From: Achromobacter pulmonis
Lineage (GTDB): Bacteria; Pseudomonadota; Gammaproteobacteria; Burkholderiales; Burkholderiaceae_B
Direction of reading: 5' to 3'
NCBI RefSeq assembly: GCF_002885955.2
Contig: NZ_POQS01000005.1
Location: forward strand, 337,597-401,596
DNA: 64,000 nucleotides
The notes below the pieces were generated by a model, which worked only from the letters and a program-made list of their open reading frames with translations, did no database searches and was not told the origin of the DNA. A program made the translations under genes and the position numbers. This document shows positions 43,968 through 52,650 of the stretch, in pieces (position 1 is the stretch's first letter; every line of letters begins with the position of its first letter).

Positions 43968-44948
43968 TCAGTACCTCGAAGGAAGCGTATCCAGGGGAAG
44001 GGCGGGCGCGATCTGGAACAGGCAGTCGCCCTCGCCGCTGCGGGCGATGGCGCGCAGGCACACCACGGTGCCGCTTTGCGGGCTGACCAGCGCGCGCGGC
44101 GCAAGCTCGGGGCGGGCGGGTTCTATCAGCTGGCCGATGCGCTGGCGCGCCGTGACCGCCTGCCCCAGCTCCACGCCGGGGACGAACACGCCCGCTTCGC
44201 GCGCGCGCAGCGTGGCGGCCGACGCGTCCAGGTCGTAGAGCCGGACCTCGGGGTTGCGCGGCAGCGGGCGGCCGGGCAGCAGGCCCAGCTCGGTCAGGCA
44301 GCCCAGCAGCCCGTCGCGGCAGCGTTCGACCAGGGCGGCGCTGGTTTCGCGGCCGCCGCCGATCTCCGCGCTCAGGCGCAGCACGCCGTGGCGGCTGGCG
44401 GCGGCCGGCATGGACCCGGCTTCGACGCCGCGGAAGAACACGCATTGCGGCAGCCCGAAGGCGCGCGCCAGGCCCGCCAGGCGCGGATCGTAGGCGTCCT
44501 CGCCGTACCGGGTGATCACCGACGAAGGCAGGTAGCGCAGCGAGGCGCCGCCGCTGTGCACGTCCACCAGCGCCTGGATGCGCGGCAGCAGCCGGGCCTC
44601 CAGCGCGGCGGCCACGCTTTCGGTGTAGCCGCGCGCCGGCGCGCCCAGGAAAGCACGGTTCAGGTTGCCGCCGTCGGAAGGCGAGAGCCGGGTGCCGGCC
44701 AGCGAGGCCTCGACGTTGGCCGCCGGCAGCAGGTAGACCGTGCCGCGCTGGAGCATGCCGGGCAGGCTGTGCCACAGGTCCAGGATGGCCGCCTGGCCTT
44801 CCCATTCGTCGCCGTGCACGCCGGCCATCAGCGCGACGGCCGGCCCGGGGCCGGCGTCGATCCTGAGCACCGGCACCGTGACCCGGCGGTAGGCCGATTC
44901 GTTGGTGGCGGCGGCGCAGGAAAAATCCTCGCGGCTTACCGTGGCCAT
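43968..44948 (-). CDS. M14-type deacylase (succinylglutamate desuccinylase/aspartoacylase family)
   Basis: A zinc hydrolase of 326 residues that takes an acyl group off an N-acyl amino acid. Zinc ligands His45 and Glu48 (GVHGDEWEG) and His131 (VDVHSGG) are clear; Glu195 in SAEIGGG is the likely general base; SDGGNLNRAF is a family motif. The C-terminal beta domain (about 240-326) includes GVFVPGVELGQAV. Known relatives act on N-acetyl-diaminobutyrate (DoeB), succinylglutamate or acetylaspartate. Start: ATG 44948 (MATVSREDF); the frame continues upstream into the receptor gene but is not coding there. The PLP-enzyme gene begins 6 bases after its stop. Confidence 0.8.
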   Translation of the reverse strand: MATVSREDFSCAAATNESAYRRVTVPVLRIDAGPGPAVALMAGVHGDEWEGQAAILDLWHSLPGMLQRGTVYLLPAANVEASLAGTRLSPSDGGNLNRAFLGAPARGYTESVAAALEARLLPRIQALVDVHSGGASLRYLPSSVITRYGEDAYDPRLAGLARAFGLPQCVFFRGVEAGSMPAAASRHGVLRLSAEIGGGRETSAALVERCRDGLLGCLTELGLLPGRPLPRNPEVRLYDLDASAATLRAREAGVFVPGVELGQAVTARQRIGQLIEPARPELAPRALVSPQSGTVVCLRAIARSGEGDCLFQIAPALPLDTLPSRY

Positions 44949-44967
44949 GCGCGCGCTCCTGCCTGGC

Positions 44968-45936
44968 TCAATCCAGCGTGGTGCCGGCGGCCTTGATGAT
45001 GCCTTCCCATTTGGGCAGCTCCTTGCGAATCTGGGTCTGTACGTCCTGCGGCGTGCCGCCCAGCGGTTCCTGGGAGCGGCTGCGCAATTCCTTGCTGACA
45101 TTGTCCGAGCGTAGCGCCTGGTTCATGGCCTCGTTGAGCCTGGCGATGACGGCGGGCGGCGTGCCGGCCGGCGCGACCAGCGCGCTCCAGGCCGACTGCT
45201 CGTAGTCGGGGTAGCCCTGCTCGGCCACGGTGGGCACGTCGGGGTTGGAGGCGGCGCGTCCGCGCGTGGTGACGGCCAGCGCGCGCAGGCGGCCGTCCTT
45301 CAGGTTGCCGATCAGCGGCGGCAGGTTTTCCATCATCGAATCCACGTGGCCGCCCAGCAGGTCGGACAGCTGCGCGGCCGTGGCCTTGTACGGAATCTGG
45401 CGCACCTCGGCGCCGGTCTGGGCGATGAACAGCTTGACGCCGACCTCGCTGGTGGTGCCGGGGTCGGCCGAGGTCATGGTCAGGCGCTGCGGCTGGGCGC
45501 GGCTGGCTTCGATGAAACCCTTCAGGTCGCGATAGGGCGAGGCCGCGTTCACCACGATGACGTTGGGCGTTTCGGCCACCAGGCCGATGGGCGCGATGTC
45601 GCGGTCCAGGTCGTACAGCTGCTGCTTGAACAGGTAGCGGTGCAGCACCAGCGTGCCCACGTGGGCGTAGCCGATGGTGTAGCCGTCGGGCGCGGCGCGC
45701 ACCACGGCCTGGGTGCCGATGCGCCCGCCCGCGCCGACGCGGTTTTCCACCACCACCGGCTGGCCCAGCTGGCGGCTCATTTCCTGCCCGATGAGGCGGG
45801 CGGTGATGTCGGCGTTGCCGCCGGCGGCGGCCGGCACGATCAGCGTGATCGCGCGCTCCGGGTAGTCGGCCAGCGCGGCAGGCGCGGCCAGGCAAAGCGA
45901 CAGGGCGGCAAGACAGGCGATGGCGTTGCGGTTCAT
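44968..45936 (-). CDS. Bug-type tripartite tricarboxylate transporter receptor
   Basis: A periplasmic binding protein of 322 residues. The signal peptide IACLAALSLCLAAPAALA is cut near residue 23; YPERAITLIVPAAAGGNADITAR, VENRVGAGGRIG and IPYKATAAQLSDLLGG are the Bug marks. Start: ATG 45936; an ATG at 46014 would add 26 non-signal residues. It is 19 bases upstream of the deacylase gene on the minus strand, so it may deliver the N-acyl compound that the deacylase acts on. Confidence 0.88.
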   Translation of the reverse strand: MNRNAIACLAALSLCLAAPAALADYPERAITLIVPAAAGGNADITARLIGQEMSRQLGQPVVVENRVGAGGRIGTQAVVRAAPDGYTIGYAHVGTLVLHRYLFKQQLYDLDRDIAPIGLVAETPNVIVVNAASPYRDLKGFIEASRAQPQRLTMTSADPGTTSEVGVKLFIAQTGAEVRQIPYKATAAQLSDLLGGHVDSMMENLPPLIGNLKDGRLRALAVTTRGRAASNPDVPTVAEQGYPDYEQSAWSALVAPAGTPPAVIARLNEAMNQALRSDNVSKELRSRSQEPLGGTPQDVQTQIRKELPKWEGIIKAAGTTLD

Positions 45937-46026
45937 GGCGGTTCCCGAGGCATTGAAAGCGCTGCCATTGTGCGGCGGCGGCCCCCGGAATCCGTTTGGG
46001 CCAATGATATGCATGTTCAGTAAAAC

Positions 46027-47298
46027 CTAATCGCCGTCGGCGCGCCGCCCCAGCGCGTAACCCACGGCCGCCGCGCCCAGCGCGAAGGCGGCGCCCAGCA
46101 GCGCGACCAGGGCCGCGCCGTGGCCCAGCATGTCCACGCCCGCCTTGACCCAGCCGCTGGCCGCGTCGCCGGCGCGGTAGACCACCGTGTCGATCACGTT
46201 CTTGGTCTTGTACTTGTCCTCGGGCGGGACCGTGGTGAACAGCATTTCGCGCCCGGGCCGGATGAGCGCGTATTCGCCCACGCGGCGCGCGATCATGACC
46301 GCCGCCAGCACGCCGAAGACCGGATACGCCGCCAGGACCAGGAACCCGGCCGCCATCGCCAGCGGCACCGCGGCCAGCAGGAAGCGCAGCCCCAGCCGCG
46401 CGGCCACGCGCCCGGTGACGAATACCTGCGACAGCAGCGAAAGCGACTGGACCGCGAAATCCAGCATGCTGAAGACCCGGATGCGCTGCGCCGTGTCGGG
46501 AAAGGCGTCGGCCACCAGCCGCGCCTGCTCCATGTAGAGAAAGGTGTTGAGCGTGGCCAGCAGGATCACCAGCAGCGAGATTCCCATCAGGTAGCGCGAG
46601 CGGAACACGCCCGACAGGCCAGCCAGGATCGAGCCTTCGATGGGACGCCGCATGTCGTCATTGGCCATTTCCGGGCGGTCGGCGGCGCGCCAGCGCAGCA
46701 GCCGGGCCTTGAGCGGCAGCGTCGCCGCCAGCAGCAGCGCCGACAGCAGCAACAGGCCGGCCGGGCCCAGCGCGCCGGCCAGCAGCCCGCCCAGCAGCGG
46801 GCCGCACAGCCCGCCCGCGCTGGCGCCGGCGGCGATCAGGGCGAACAGGCGCTTGGCCGATTCCATGCGGAACACGTCGGCCATCAGGCTCCAGGCGATG
46901 GAGACCACGAACAGGTTGAACACCGACAGCCACACGTAGAACACGCGCGCGGCCCAGGCGCTGCCGGGCAGCAGGTGCAGCACCACGCCGAAGCCCGCCA
47001 TGGCCAGGGCGAACACGGCGTAGACCCAGCTCACCAATGTGGCGCGCGGCACCCGCGCCGACAGCCAGCCGAACAGCGGCGCCACCGCCAGCATGGCCAC
47101 GAAGGTGGCGGTGAACAGCCATTGCAGCTGGTCCACGCCGGCCTGTATGCCCATGGTTTCGCGGATCGGGCGCAGCATGAAATAGCCGCAGAACAGGAAG
47201 AAGAAAAAGGCGAAGCCGCAGGCCGCCGGGCCCAGTTCGTCCTCGCGTATGCCCAGCGTCAGCGCCGCTCGGCCCCGCAGGGTGGCTGGGGGCGCCAT
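46027..47298 (-). CDS. MFS-type transporter, NTP/NDP-exchange-like group
   Basis: An integral membrane protein of 423 residues with about 12 segments. The first segments (LGPAACGFAFFFFLFCGYFMLRPIRETMGI) and the late part (RPGREMLFTTVPPEDKYKTKNVIDTVVYRAGDAASGW) resemble the MFS branch related to nucleotide (NTT/Tlc-like) carriers found in free-living bacteria, where the substrate is not known. Start: ATG 47298 (MAPPATLRGRAAL). It begins 4 bases after the aldo/keto reductase stop, so the two form a minus-strand pair. Confidence 0.78.
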   Translation of the reverse strand: MAPPATLRGRAALTLGIREDELGPAACGFAFFFFLFCGYFMLRPIRETMGIQAGVDQLQWLFTATFVAMLAVAPLFGWLSARVPRATLVSWVYAVFALAMAGFGVVLHLLPGSAWAARVFYVWLSVFNLFVVSIAWSLMADVFRMESAKRLFALIAAGASAGGLCGPLLGGLLAGALGPAGLLLLSALLLAATLPLKARLLRWRAADRPEMANDDMRRPIEGSILAGLSGVFRSRYLMGISLLVILLATLNTFLYMEQARLVADAFPDTAQRIRVFSMLDFAVQSLSLLSQVFVTGRVAARLGLRFLLAAVPLAMAAGFLVLAAYPVFGVLAAVMIARRVGEYALIRPGREMLFTTVPPEDKYKTKNVIDTVVYRAGDAASGWVKAGVDMLGHGAALVALLGAAFALGAAAVGYALGRRADGD

Positions 47299-47302
47299 GC
47301 CG

Positions 47303-48220
47303 TCAGGCCAGCAGGGCGGCGATGCGTTCGCGCAGCGCGGCGTCGGGCTGCTGGCCAAACCCCGCGCGGGCGTTGTCCGCCATGTTGGCCGGCTTGGAGG
47401 TGGCGGGGATCACCGCCGTCACGGCGGGATGGCCGATGATGAATTTCAGGAACAGCTGCGCCCAGGAGGTGCAGCCCAGCTCCGCGGCCAGCGGCGGCAG
47501 CGCCATGCCGCGCACCTGGCGAAACAGCGCCCCGTCCTGGAACGGCCGGTTCACCAGCACCGCCACGCCCCGCGCCTGGCAGGCCGGCAGCAGGCGCTTT
47601 TCGGCGTTGCGCGCGCCCACGGACAGGTTGACCTGTACGAAGTCGGGCCGCTCGCGCTCGACCTGCGCGGTCAGCTCGTCGTGCGCATGGTCGGCGTAAT
47701 GCGTGATGCCGACGTAGCGGATCACGCCCTGGCGTTTGAGGTCGCGCAGCAGCGCCAGCTGGTTGGCGGTGTCTATCAGGTTGTGCACCTGGACCAGGTC
47801 CAGCTTGTCGCTGCCCAGCGCCTTTTGCGACTGGCGCAGCTGGCGCATGGCCGACTCGCGCCCCTGCGTGCTGATCTTGGTGGCCAGGAAGGCCTGCGAC
47901 CACAGGCCGCCGTTGCGGGCCAGCAGCGCGCCGGTCACGGCTTCGGCGTGGCCGTAGCTCGGGGCCGTGTCGATCAGCGAGCCGCCCGCCTGCAACAGCG
48001 TGTCCAGCACCTGGGCCAGCGGCGCCAGGGCGGCGGCGTCGCCGGGCGGAACGTTGAAGGTGTCGGCCGTGCCCAGCCCTATCACCGGCAGCGCCTCGCC
48101 GGTGGCGGGGATGGCGCGCGTCAGCATGGGCGCCTGCCGGCTGAGCGCGCGGGCGGTCCAGGACGGGCCGAGCAGGGCGGCGCCGGCGGCGGTCTGGATG
48201 AAGCGGCGGCGGTTCGGCAT
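47303..48220 (-). CDS. Aldo/keto reductase with Tat-like signal
   Basis: A protein of 305 residues. The start MPNRRRFIQTAAGAALLG reads as a twin-arginine signal (RRxFIQ, hydrophobic core, ARA cut region near 25). The barrel follows: Asp and Tyr in IDTAPSYGHAE, Lys in FLATKIS, and His in VQVHN make the AKR tetrad. Reductases of this family need NADPH, which is not in the periplasm, so either the signal-like start is kept in the cytoplasm or the protein does something else outside. It is coupled with the MFS gene. Confidence 0.82.
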   Translation of the reverse strand: MPNRRRFIQTAAGAALLGPSWTARALSRQAPMLTRAIPATGEALPVIGLGTADTFNVPPGDAAALAPLAQVLDTLLQAGGSLIDTAPSYGHAEAVTGALLARNGGLWSQAFLATKISTQGRESAMRQLRQSQKALGSDKLDLVQVHNLIDTANQLALLRDLKRQGVIRYVGITHYADHAHDELTAQVERERPDFVQVNLSVGARNAEKRLLPACQARGVAVLVNRPFQDGALFRQVRGMALPPLAAELGCTSWAQLFLKFIIGHPAVTAVIPATSKPANMADNARAGFGQQPDAALRERIAALLA

Positions 48221-48240
48221 GGCGCGGGCTTCCCGAATGA

Positions 48241-48273
48241 AAAAAGGGCCTACATGGAAATGTAGGCCCTTTG
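48241..48273 (-). terminator. Strong terminator of the BI-1/YccA gene
   Basis: A 13-bp perfect stem AAAGGGCCTACAT / ATGTAGGCCCTTT with loop ggaa; on the minus strand it runs into six U (A-run 48241-48246). Confidence 0.92.
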
Positions 48274-48293
48274 GACTGGCAGGCGGACGGCGA

Positions 48294-49004
48294 TTACTCG
48301 CGGTTACCGCCGAAGATGCCCAGCAGCATCAGCAGGTTGGAGAAGACGTTGTACACGTCCAGGTAGATCGCCAGCGTGGCGGACACGTAGTTGGTTTCGC
48401 CGCCGTTGACCACGCGCTGCAGGTCCACCAGCATGAAGGCCGAGAAGATCACGATGGCCAGGACCGAGATGGTCAGCATCAGCGCCGGCAGCTGCAGGAA
48501 GATGTTGGCCAGGGCCGCCACCAGGATCACCACCGCGCCGATGAACAGGAACTTCTGCAGCCCCGAGAGATCGCGCTTGATGGTGGTGGCCAGCGTGGCC
48601 ATGGTGCCGAACACGATGGCCGTGCCGCCGAAGGCCGTCATGACCAGCTGGGCGCCGTTGCCCATACCCAGCACGAAGCCGAGCAGGCGCGACAGCATGA
48701 TGCCCATGAAGAAGGTGAAGGCCAGCAGCAGGGCGACGCCCAGCGAGTTGTTCTTGTTTTTCTCGATGGCGAACATCATCCCGAACGCGCCCACCAGGAA
48801 CACGATCGCGGACAGGCCGGGGCTGGCGCCCATGACGGTGTTGATGCCGGTGTACAGGCCCACGGCGGCGCCCAGCACGGTGGGGATGAGCGACAGCGCC
48901 AGGAGCCAATAGGTGTTGCGCAGGACCTTGTTGCGCGCGACCTCGCCCGGCGCGCCGGCCAGCGCGCCGGAACGGTTAAAAGGGGACGGACGATATTCGT
49001 TCAT
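48294..49004 (-). CDS. Bax inhibitor-1/YccA family membrane protein
   Basis: A protein of 236 residues with seven hydrophobic segments. Features of the bacterial BI-1 group: NKVLRNTYWLLALSLIPTVLGAAVG, FVLGMGNGAQLVMTAFGGTAIVFG, and the end SATLAIYLDVYNVFSNLLMLLGIFGGNRE. E. coli YccA modulates the FtsH protease; other members leak calcium or protons. AGGAG precedes the ATG. It is a single-gene unit with its own terminator; about 127 bases without a gene separate it from the next minus-strand gene. Confidence 0.9.
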   Translation of the reverse strand: MNEYRPSPFNRSGALAGAPGEVARNKVLRNTYWLLALSLIPTVLGAAVGLYTGINTVMGASPGLSAIVFLVGAFGMMFAIEKNKNNSLGVALLLAFTFFMGIMLSRLLGFVLGMGNGAQLVMTAFGGTAIVFGTMATLATTIKRDLSGLQKFLFIGAVVILVAALANIFLQLPALMLTISVLAIVIFSAFMLVDLQRVVNGGETNYVSATLAIYLDVYNVFSNLLMLLGIFGGNRE

Positions 49005-49131
49005 GGAGAACTCCTGTGTGCGGCGAAATGACGATTGCCTAGAATTAGATGCGAAGGATACCTTACAGTTCCCTGAAGAATCCAGTTTCGTCAGGAATTA
49101 GACCAGACGCCGGGCGAAGGTTCCAGGCGGA

Positions 49132-49434
49132 TCAACCCGGGCGCACGTCGCGCAGCACGCGGGCCACGATGACGGGCAGCTCGGCGTCCATGCGGGCCTG
49201 GATCTGTTCGACGGCGTCGGCCAGCGCCTGCTGCATGAGCTGTTCCACCTCGGCCTGCAGGCGGGCGCTGAGCACCGCCGGGTCGGGCAGGGGGACGGAT
49301 CTGGCCGGCGCGGGCTGCGCCACTTCGGTCAGCACCGGAAACGCCTCGTCGGCGTCGTCCGCGCCCGGGTGTAGCGCGGGTTCGGCCCGCTGGGTCAGGG
49401 TGGGGATGCCGGGGTCGTAGCGGCGAGAGGGCAT
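49132..49434 (-). CDS. Small DUF2486-like protein
   Basis: A protein of 100 residues starting MPSRRYDPGIPTLTQ. A Pro/Ala-rich N-terminal half with two copies of a PTLT/PVLTEV-like phrase is followed by one long amphipathic helix (about 55-95: LSARLQAEVEQLMQQALADAVEQIQARMDAELPVIVARVLRDV). Proteins of this kind, called DUF2486, are found next to holC in Burkholderiales. No function is known. It lies 50 bases after holC on the same strand. Confidence 0.65.
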   Translation of the reverse strand: MPSRRYDPGIPTLTQRAEPALHPGADDADEAFPVLTEVAQPAPARSVPLPDPAVLSARLQAEVEQLMQQALADAVEQIQARMDAELPVIVARVLRDVRPG

Positions 49435-49484
49435 GTTGGCTCCCGAAAATCGATGGGGCGGCGCGCGGAGCGCCGGCTGCCGGT

Positions 49485-49949
49485 TCAGCCGCCGGCGGAC
49501 TGGCGGCTGAGGTCGTGGCTGTGCGGCGTATGGCCGGCCCCCTGGTAGGCGCGCCAGCGCTGGCGCGCGGCCTGCTTGTCCTCGGGGTCGTCGGAGACGA
49601 TTTCGAGCAGCCTTTCGAAGGCCTCGAAGCCGGGCGGGCAGTCGTTGTCCAGGTTCAGCAGCCAGGCGGGGGGCGGCTGTTCGCCCTGGCCCGCGGCCGC
49701 CGCGGCCTGCTGCGGATCGCCCGCCGTCAGCACCACCGGGGTGTCGGCCGCCAGCGGGTCGTTGGCCAGCACGTGCGGCACGAAAGACGTGTCGTCGAAC
49801 GCCCACAGCATGCGGTCGAACGCGGCCAGGCGGCTGCCGTCTTTACAGTACACCACCAGCCGCTGGCCTGCCAGGTAGCGCTTGCGCACGACCTGGCAGG
49901 CCATGCGCAGGCGGTCCGGCGCGCCGAAGGCGAAATCGATGCGCGTCAT
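49485..49949 (-). CDS. holC: DNA polymerase III subunit chi
   Basis: A protein of 154 residues. Chi links the clamp loader (via psi) to SSB. Typical: the start RIDFAFGAPDRLRMACQVVRKRYLAGQRLVVYCKD, the SSB-facing LWAFDDTSFVPHVLANDPLAADTPVVLT, and the Trp-Arg end region KQAARQRWRAYQGAGH. It follows pepA on the minus strand after 22 bases, the usual pepA-holC order. Confidence 0.93.
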   Translation of the reverse strand: MTRIDFAFGAPDRLRMACQVVRKRYLAGQRLVVYCKDGSRLAAFDRMLWAFDDTSFVPHVLANDPLAADTPVVLTAGDPQQAAAAAGQGEQPPPAWLLNLDNDCPPGFEAFERLLEIVSDDPEDKQAARQRWRAYQGAGHTPHSHDLSRQSAGG

Positions 49950-49971
49950 GCCGGATACCGTCGCAGGCGCT

Positions 49972-51480
49972 TCAAGCCTGGTCCAGCAGGTACTGCATCA
50001 GCAGCGGCACGGGGCGGCCGGTGGCGCCCTTGTCCTTGCCGCCGCGCCAGGCGGTGCCGGCGATGTCCAGGTGCGCCCACGGATAGGCCGTGGCGAAGCG
50101 CGACAGGAAGCAGGCCGCCGTGACCGCGCCGGCCGGGGGGCCGCCGATGTTGGCCAGGTCGGCGAAGTTGGACTTCAGCTGTTCCTGGTAGGCCTCGTCC
50201 ATGGGCATGCGCCAGGCCGTGTCCAGCGAGGCGCGGCCGGCGGCGGCCAGCGCCTCGGCCAGCGCGTCGTCCTTCGAGAACAGGCCGCTGTTGACGTTGC
50301 CCAGGGCGACCACGCAGGCGCCGGTGAGGGTGGCGATGTCGATGACGGCCGAGGGCTTGAAGCGCTCGGCGTAGGTCAGCGCGTCGCACAGCACCAGGCG
50401 GCCTTCGGCGTCGGTGTTGAGGATTTCGATGGTCAGGCCGGACATGCTGGTGACCACGTCGCCCGGCTTGTTGGCCTTGCCGCTGGGCAGGTTTTCGCAG
50501 GTCGGGATCAGGCCGACCACGTCCAGCGGCAGCTCCAGCTCGGCCAGGGCGCGGAACGAGCCCAGCACGCTGGCGGCGCCGCACATGTCGTACTTCATTT
50601 CGTCCATGGTGGCGGCGGGCTTGAGCGAGATGCCGCCGGCGTCGAAGGTGATGCCCTTGCCGACCAGCACGATGGGGCCGGGGGCGTTCTTCGCGGTCTT
50701 CTTGGCGGTCTTGCTGCCGGCGTGGCGCAGCACGATGAAGCGCAGCGCCTCGTCGGAGCCGCGCGCCACCGACAGGAACGAGCCCATGCCCAGCGCCTCG
50801 ACCTGCTTCTTGTCCAGCACTTCGACCTTGAGCGACTTGAATTCGCGCGCCAGGCGCTTGGCGGTTTCGCCCAGGTAGGTGGGGGTGCAGATATTGCCGG
50901 GCAGGTTGCCCAGCGTGCGCGTCAGTTCCATGCCGTTGGCGATGGCGGCGCCTTCGCGCAGGCCTTTCTGGGCCTGGGCGGCGTCGGCGCGCTCGACGAC
51001 CTGCACGATCTTCTTGAGCTTGGGACGGGCGTCGCGGTCGGGCTTGCCGAAGCTCGCGTCGTAATGATAGGTGGCGTTGCCGGCGGCGATGGCGGCGCTG
51101 CGCGCGCGGGCCGCGACGGCCACGTCGGCGATGGGGTTGGCGACCAGCGTGGACACGCCTTCGGCGAGCTGGGCGGCCACGCAGGCCGCGGCGAAGGCCT
51201 GCTCGGCCGAGGCGTGGGCGCGGGCCGAGTATTCCTCCTGCTTGCCCAGGCCCACCAGCACCACGCGCTGCGCGGTCACGCCGGGCAGGTTGCGCAGCGT
51301 CAGGGTCGAGCCGGTGCGGCCGCGGAACTCGGCCTTGACCACCGCGCGCACGGCGCCGTTGGAGGCGCGGTCGATGAGGTCGGCGGCCGGGCTCAGCACG
51401 CCTTCCGCATAGACGCCGACGGCCAGGGCGGCGGTTTTCACCTGGTGCAGGGAAGCAGTGGTCTGTGTGCTAAATTCCAT
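49972..51480 (-). CDS. pepA: Leucyl aminopeptidase (M17)
   Basis: A hexameric metallopeptidase of 502 residues that removes N-terminal residues from peptides; in E. coli the same protein binds DNA in site-specific recombination and carAB control. The signature NTDAEGRL is intact; other metal residues are in VGKGITFDAGGISLKPAATMDEMKYDM. The start ATG 51480 faces lptF across 57 bases. Confidence 0.97.
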   Translation of the reverse strand: MEFSTQTTASLHQVKTAALAVGVYAEGVLSPAADLIDRASNGAVRAVVKAEFRGRTGSTLTLRNLPGVTAQRVVLVGLGKQEEYSARAHASAEQAFAAACVAAQLAEGVSTLVANPIADVAVAARARSAAIAAGNATYHYDASFGKPDRDARPKLKKIVQVVERADAAQAQKGLREGAAIANGMELTRTLGNLPGNICTPTYLGETAKRLAREFKSLKVEVLDKKQVEALGMGSFLSVARGSDEALRFIVLRHAGSKTAKKTAKNAPGPIVLVGKGITFDAGGISLKPAATMDEMKYDMCGAASVLGSFRALAELELPLDVVGLIPTCENLPSGKANKPGDVVTSMSGLTIEILNTDAEGRLVLCDALTYAERFKPSAVIDIATLTGACVVALGNVNSGLFSKDDALAEALAAAGRASLDTAWRMPMDEAYQEQLKSNFADLANIGGPPAGAVTAACFLSRFATAYPWAHLDIAGTAWRGGKDKGATGRPVPLLMQYLLDQA

Positions 51481-51537
51481 GAGGGTTTCCCGTGTACGTC
51501 TGTGTATGATGCGGTCGATTATCCCGCATATTCTCCC

Positions 51538-52641
51538 ATGTCTCTATTCAAACGATCGGTCGTCAGCGAGATCACCAGTCACGCTGTCGTTGTCTTCTCC
51601 ACTCTGCTCGTCGTGTGGCTCAGCGTGTTGCTCGTGCGCCTGCTCGGCGAAGCCGCGGGAGGCAACATCGGGGCCGACGTGGTGCTGGTGCTGGCCGCGC
51701 TGTCGACCATCACGGCGCTGCCGACCGTGCTCGCGGTCTCCGTCTTCATCGCGGTCCTGACCACGGTCACGCGCAATTACCGCGAATCCGAAATGGTGGT
51801 GTGGTTCGCCAGCGGCCTGTCGCTGGCCGACTGGCTCAAGCCCGTGCTGCGCGTGGCCATTCCGGTGGCGCTGGCGGTGGCCGGGCTGACGCTGGTGGCC
51901 GCGCCGTGGGCCTATCGCCAGATCGGCGAATACCACGAACGCTTCGAGCAGCGCTCCGACCTGGCCAAGGTCACGGCCGGCCAGTTCGCCGAATCCTCCG
52001 GCGGCAGCCGCGTGTTCTTCGCCGAAGATCCGCTCGACGCCAGCGACGAGCTCGGCACCGTGTTCGCGCGCGAAACCGGTCCCGAATGGCTGAGCGTCCT
52101 GACCGCCAGCAGCGCGCACAGCGAAACGCAGCCCAACGGCGACCGCTTCCTGGTGCTGGGCGAAGGCCACCGCTACGATCTCAAGCCGGGCACGCCGGAA
52201 CTGCGCCTGGTGCACTTCGAGAAATACGGGCTGCGCCTGGAAAGCAAGGCGGGCGCCGATCCGGTGGCCGAGGCCCGCGCCGCAGCCGAGCGCTCGTCCA
52301 AGGCGCGCACCACCATGCAGCTCATGGAAGACAACACCGACAGCAGCTGGTCGCAGGTCATGTGGCGCATCTCGCTGCCGCTGGCGGCGCTGAACCTGGC
52401 GCTGCTGGCGATTCCCCTCGGGGCGGTCAACCCGCGCCTGGGCCGCTCGGGCGACCTGCTCATCGCGGGCCTGGTGGGCCTGCTCTATATGAACCTGATC
52501 AACCTGTCGCGCGCCTGGATCTCGGGCGGCAAGCTCAGCTTCGGCGTGGGCGTGTGGGCCATCCACGGCGTGGTGGCCCTGTTGACGGTGTTCCTGCTGA
52601 TGCGCCGCCTGCGCGTGAAGGCGCCGCGCAACAACGCCTGA
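51538..52641 (+). CDS. lptF: LPS export ABC transporter permease LptF
   Basis: An inner-membrane protein of 367 residues. With LptG and LptB it pulls LPS from the inner membrane toward LptC. It has six membrane segments, three at each end (about 13-32, 55-77, 100-122; 280-300, 305-325, 335-355), around a periplasmic beta-jellyroll domain (~130-265). Start MSLFKRSVVSEI is typical, as is its place divergent from pepA. lptG, usually next, is not here: a LysR gene on the other strand follows at once. The LptG/LptF choice rests mainly on the pepA context. Confidence 0.92.
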   Translation: MSLFKRSVVSEITSHAVVVFSTLLVVWLSVLLVRLLGEAAGGNIGADVVLVLAALSTITALPTVLAVSVFIAVLTTVTRNYRESEMVVWFASGLSLADWLKPVLRVAIPVALAVAGLTLVAAPWAYRQIGEYHERFEQRSDLAKVTAGQFAESSGGSRVFFAEDPLDASDELGTVFARETGPEWLSVLTASSAHSETQPNGDRFLVLGEGHRYDLKPGTPELRLVHFEKYGLRLESKAGADPVAEARAAAERSSKARTTMQLMEDNTDSSWSQVMWRISLPLAALNLALLAIPLGAVNPRLGRSGDLLIAGLVGLLYMNLINLSRAWISGGKLSFGVGVWAIHGVVALLTVFLLMRRLRVKAPRNNA

Positions 52642-52650
52642 GCCCGGCCG

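Noticed and set aside
41808-44996. Open frames of about 1000 residues on both strands across the LysR, PLP-enzyme and deacylase genes
   Set aside because: Low-complexity Ala/Arg/Gly translations crossing the borders of three recognisable genes; no motif.
49882-51537. Long in-frame extension upstream of lptF
   Set aside because: It is antisense to pepA; LptF starts normally at 51538.
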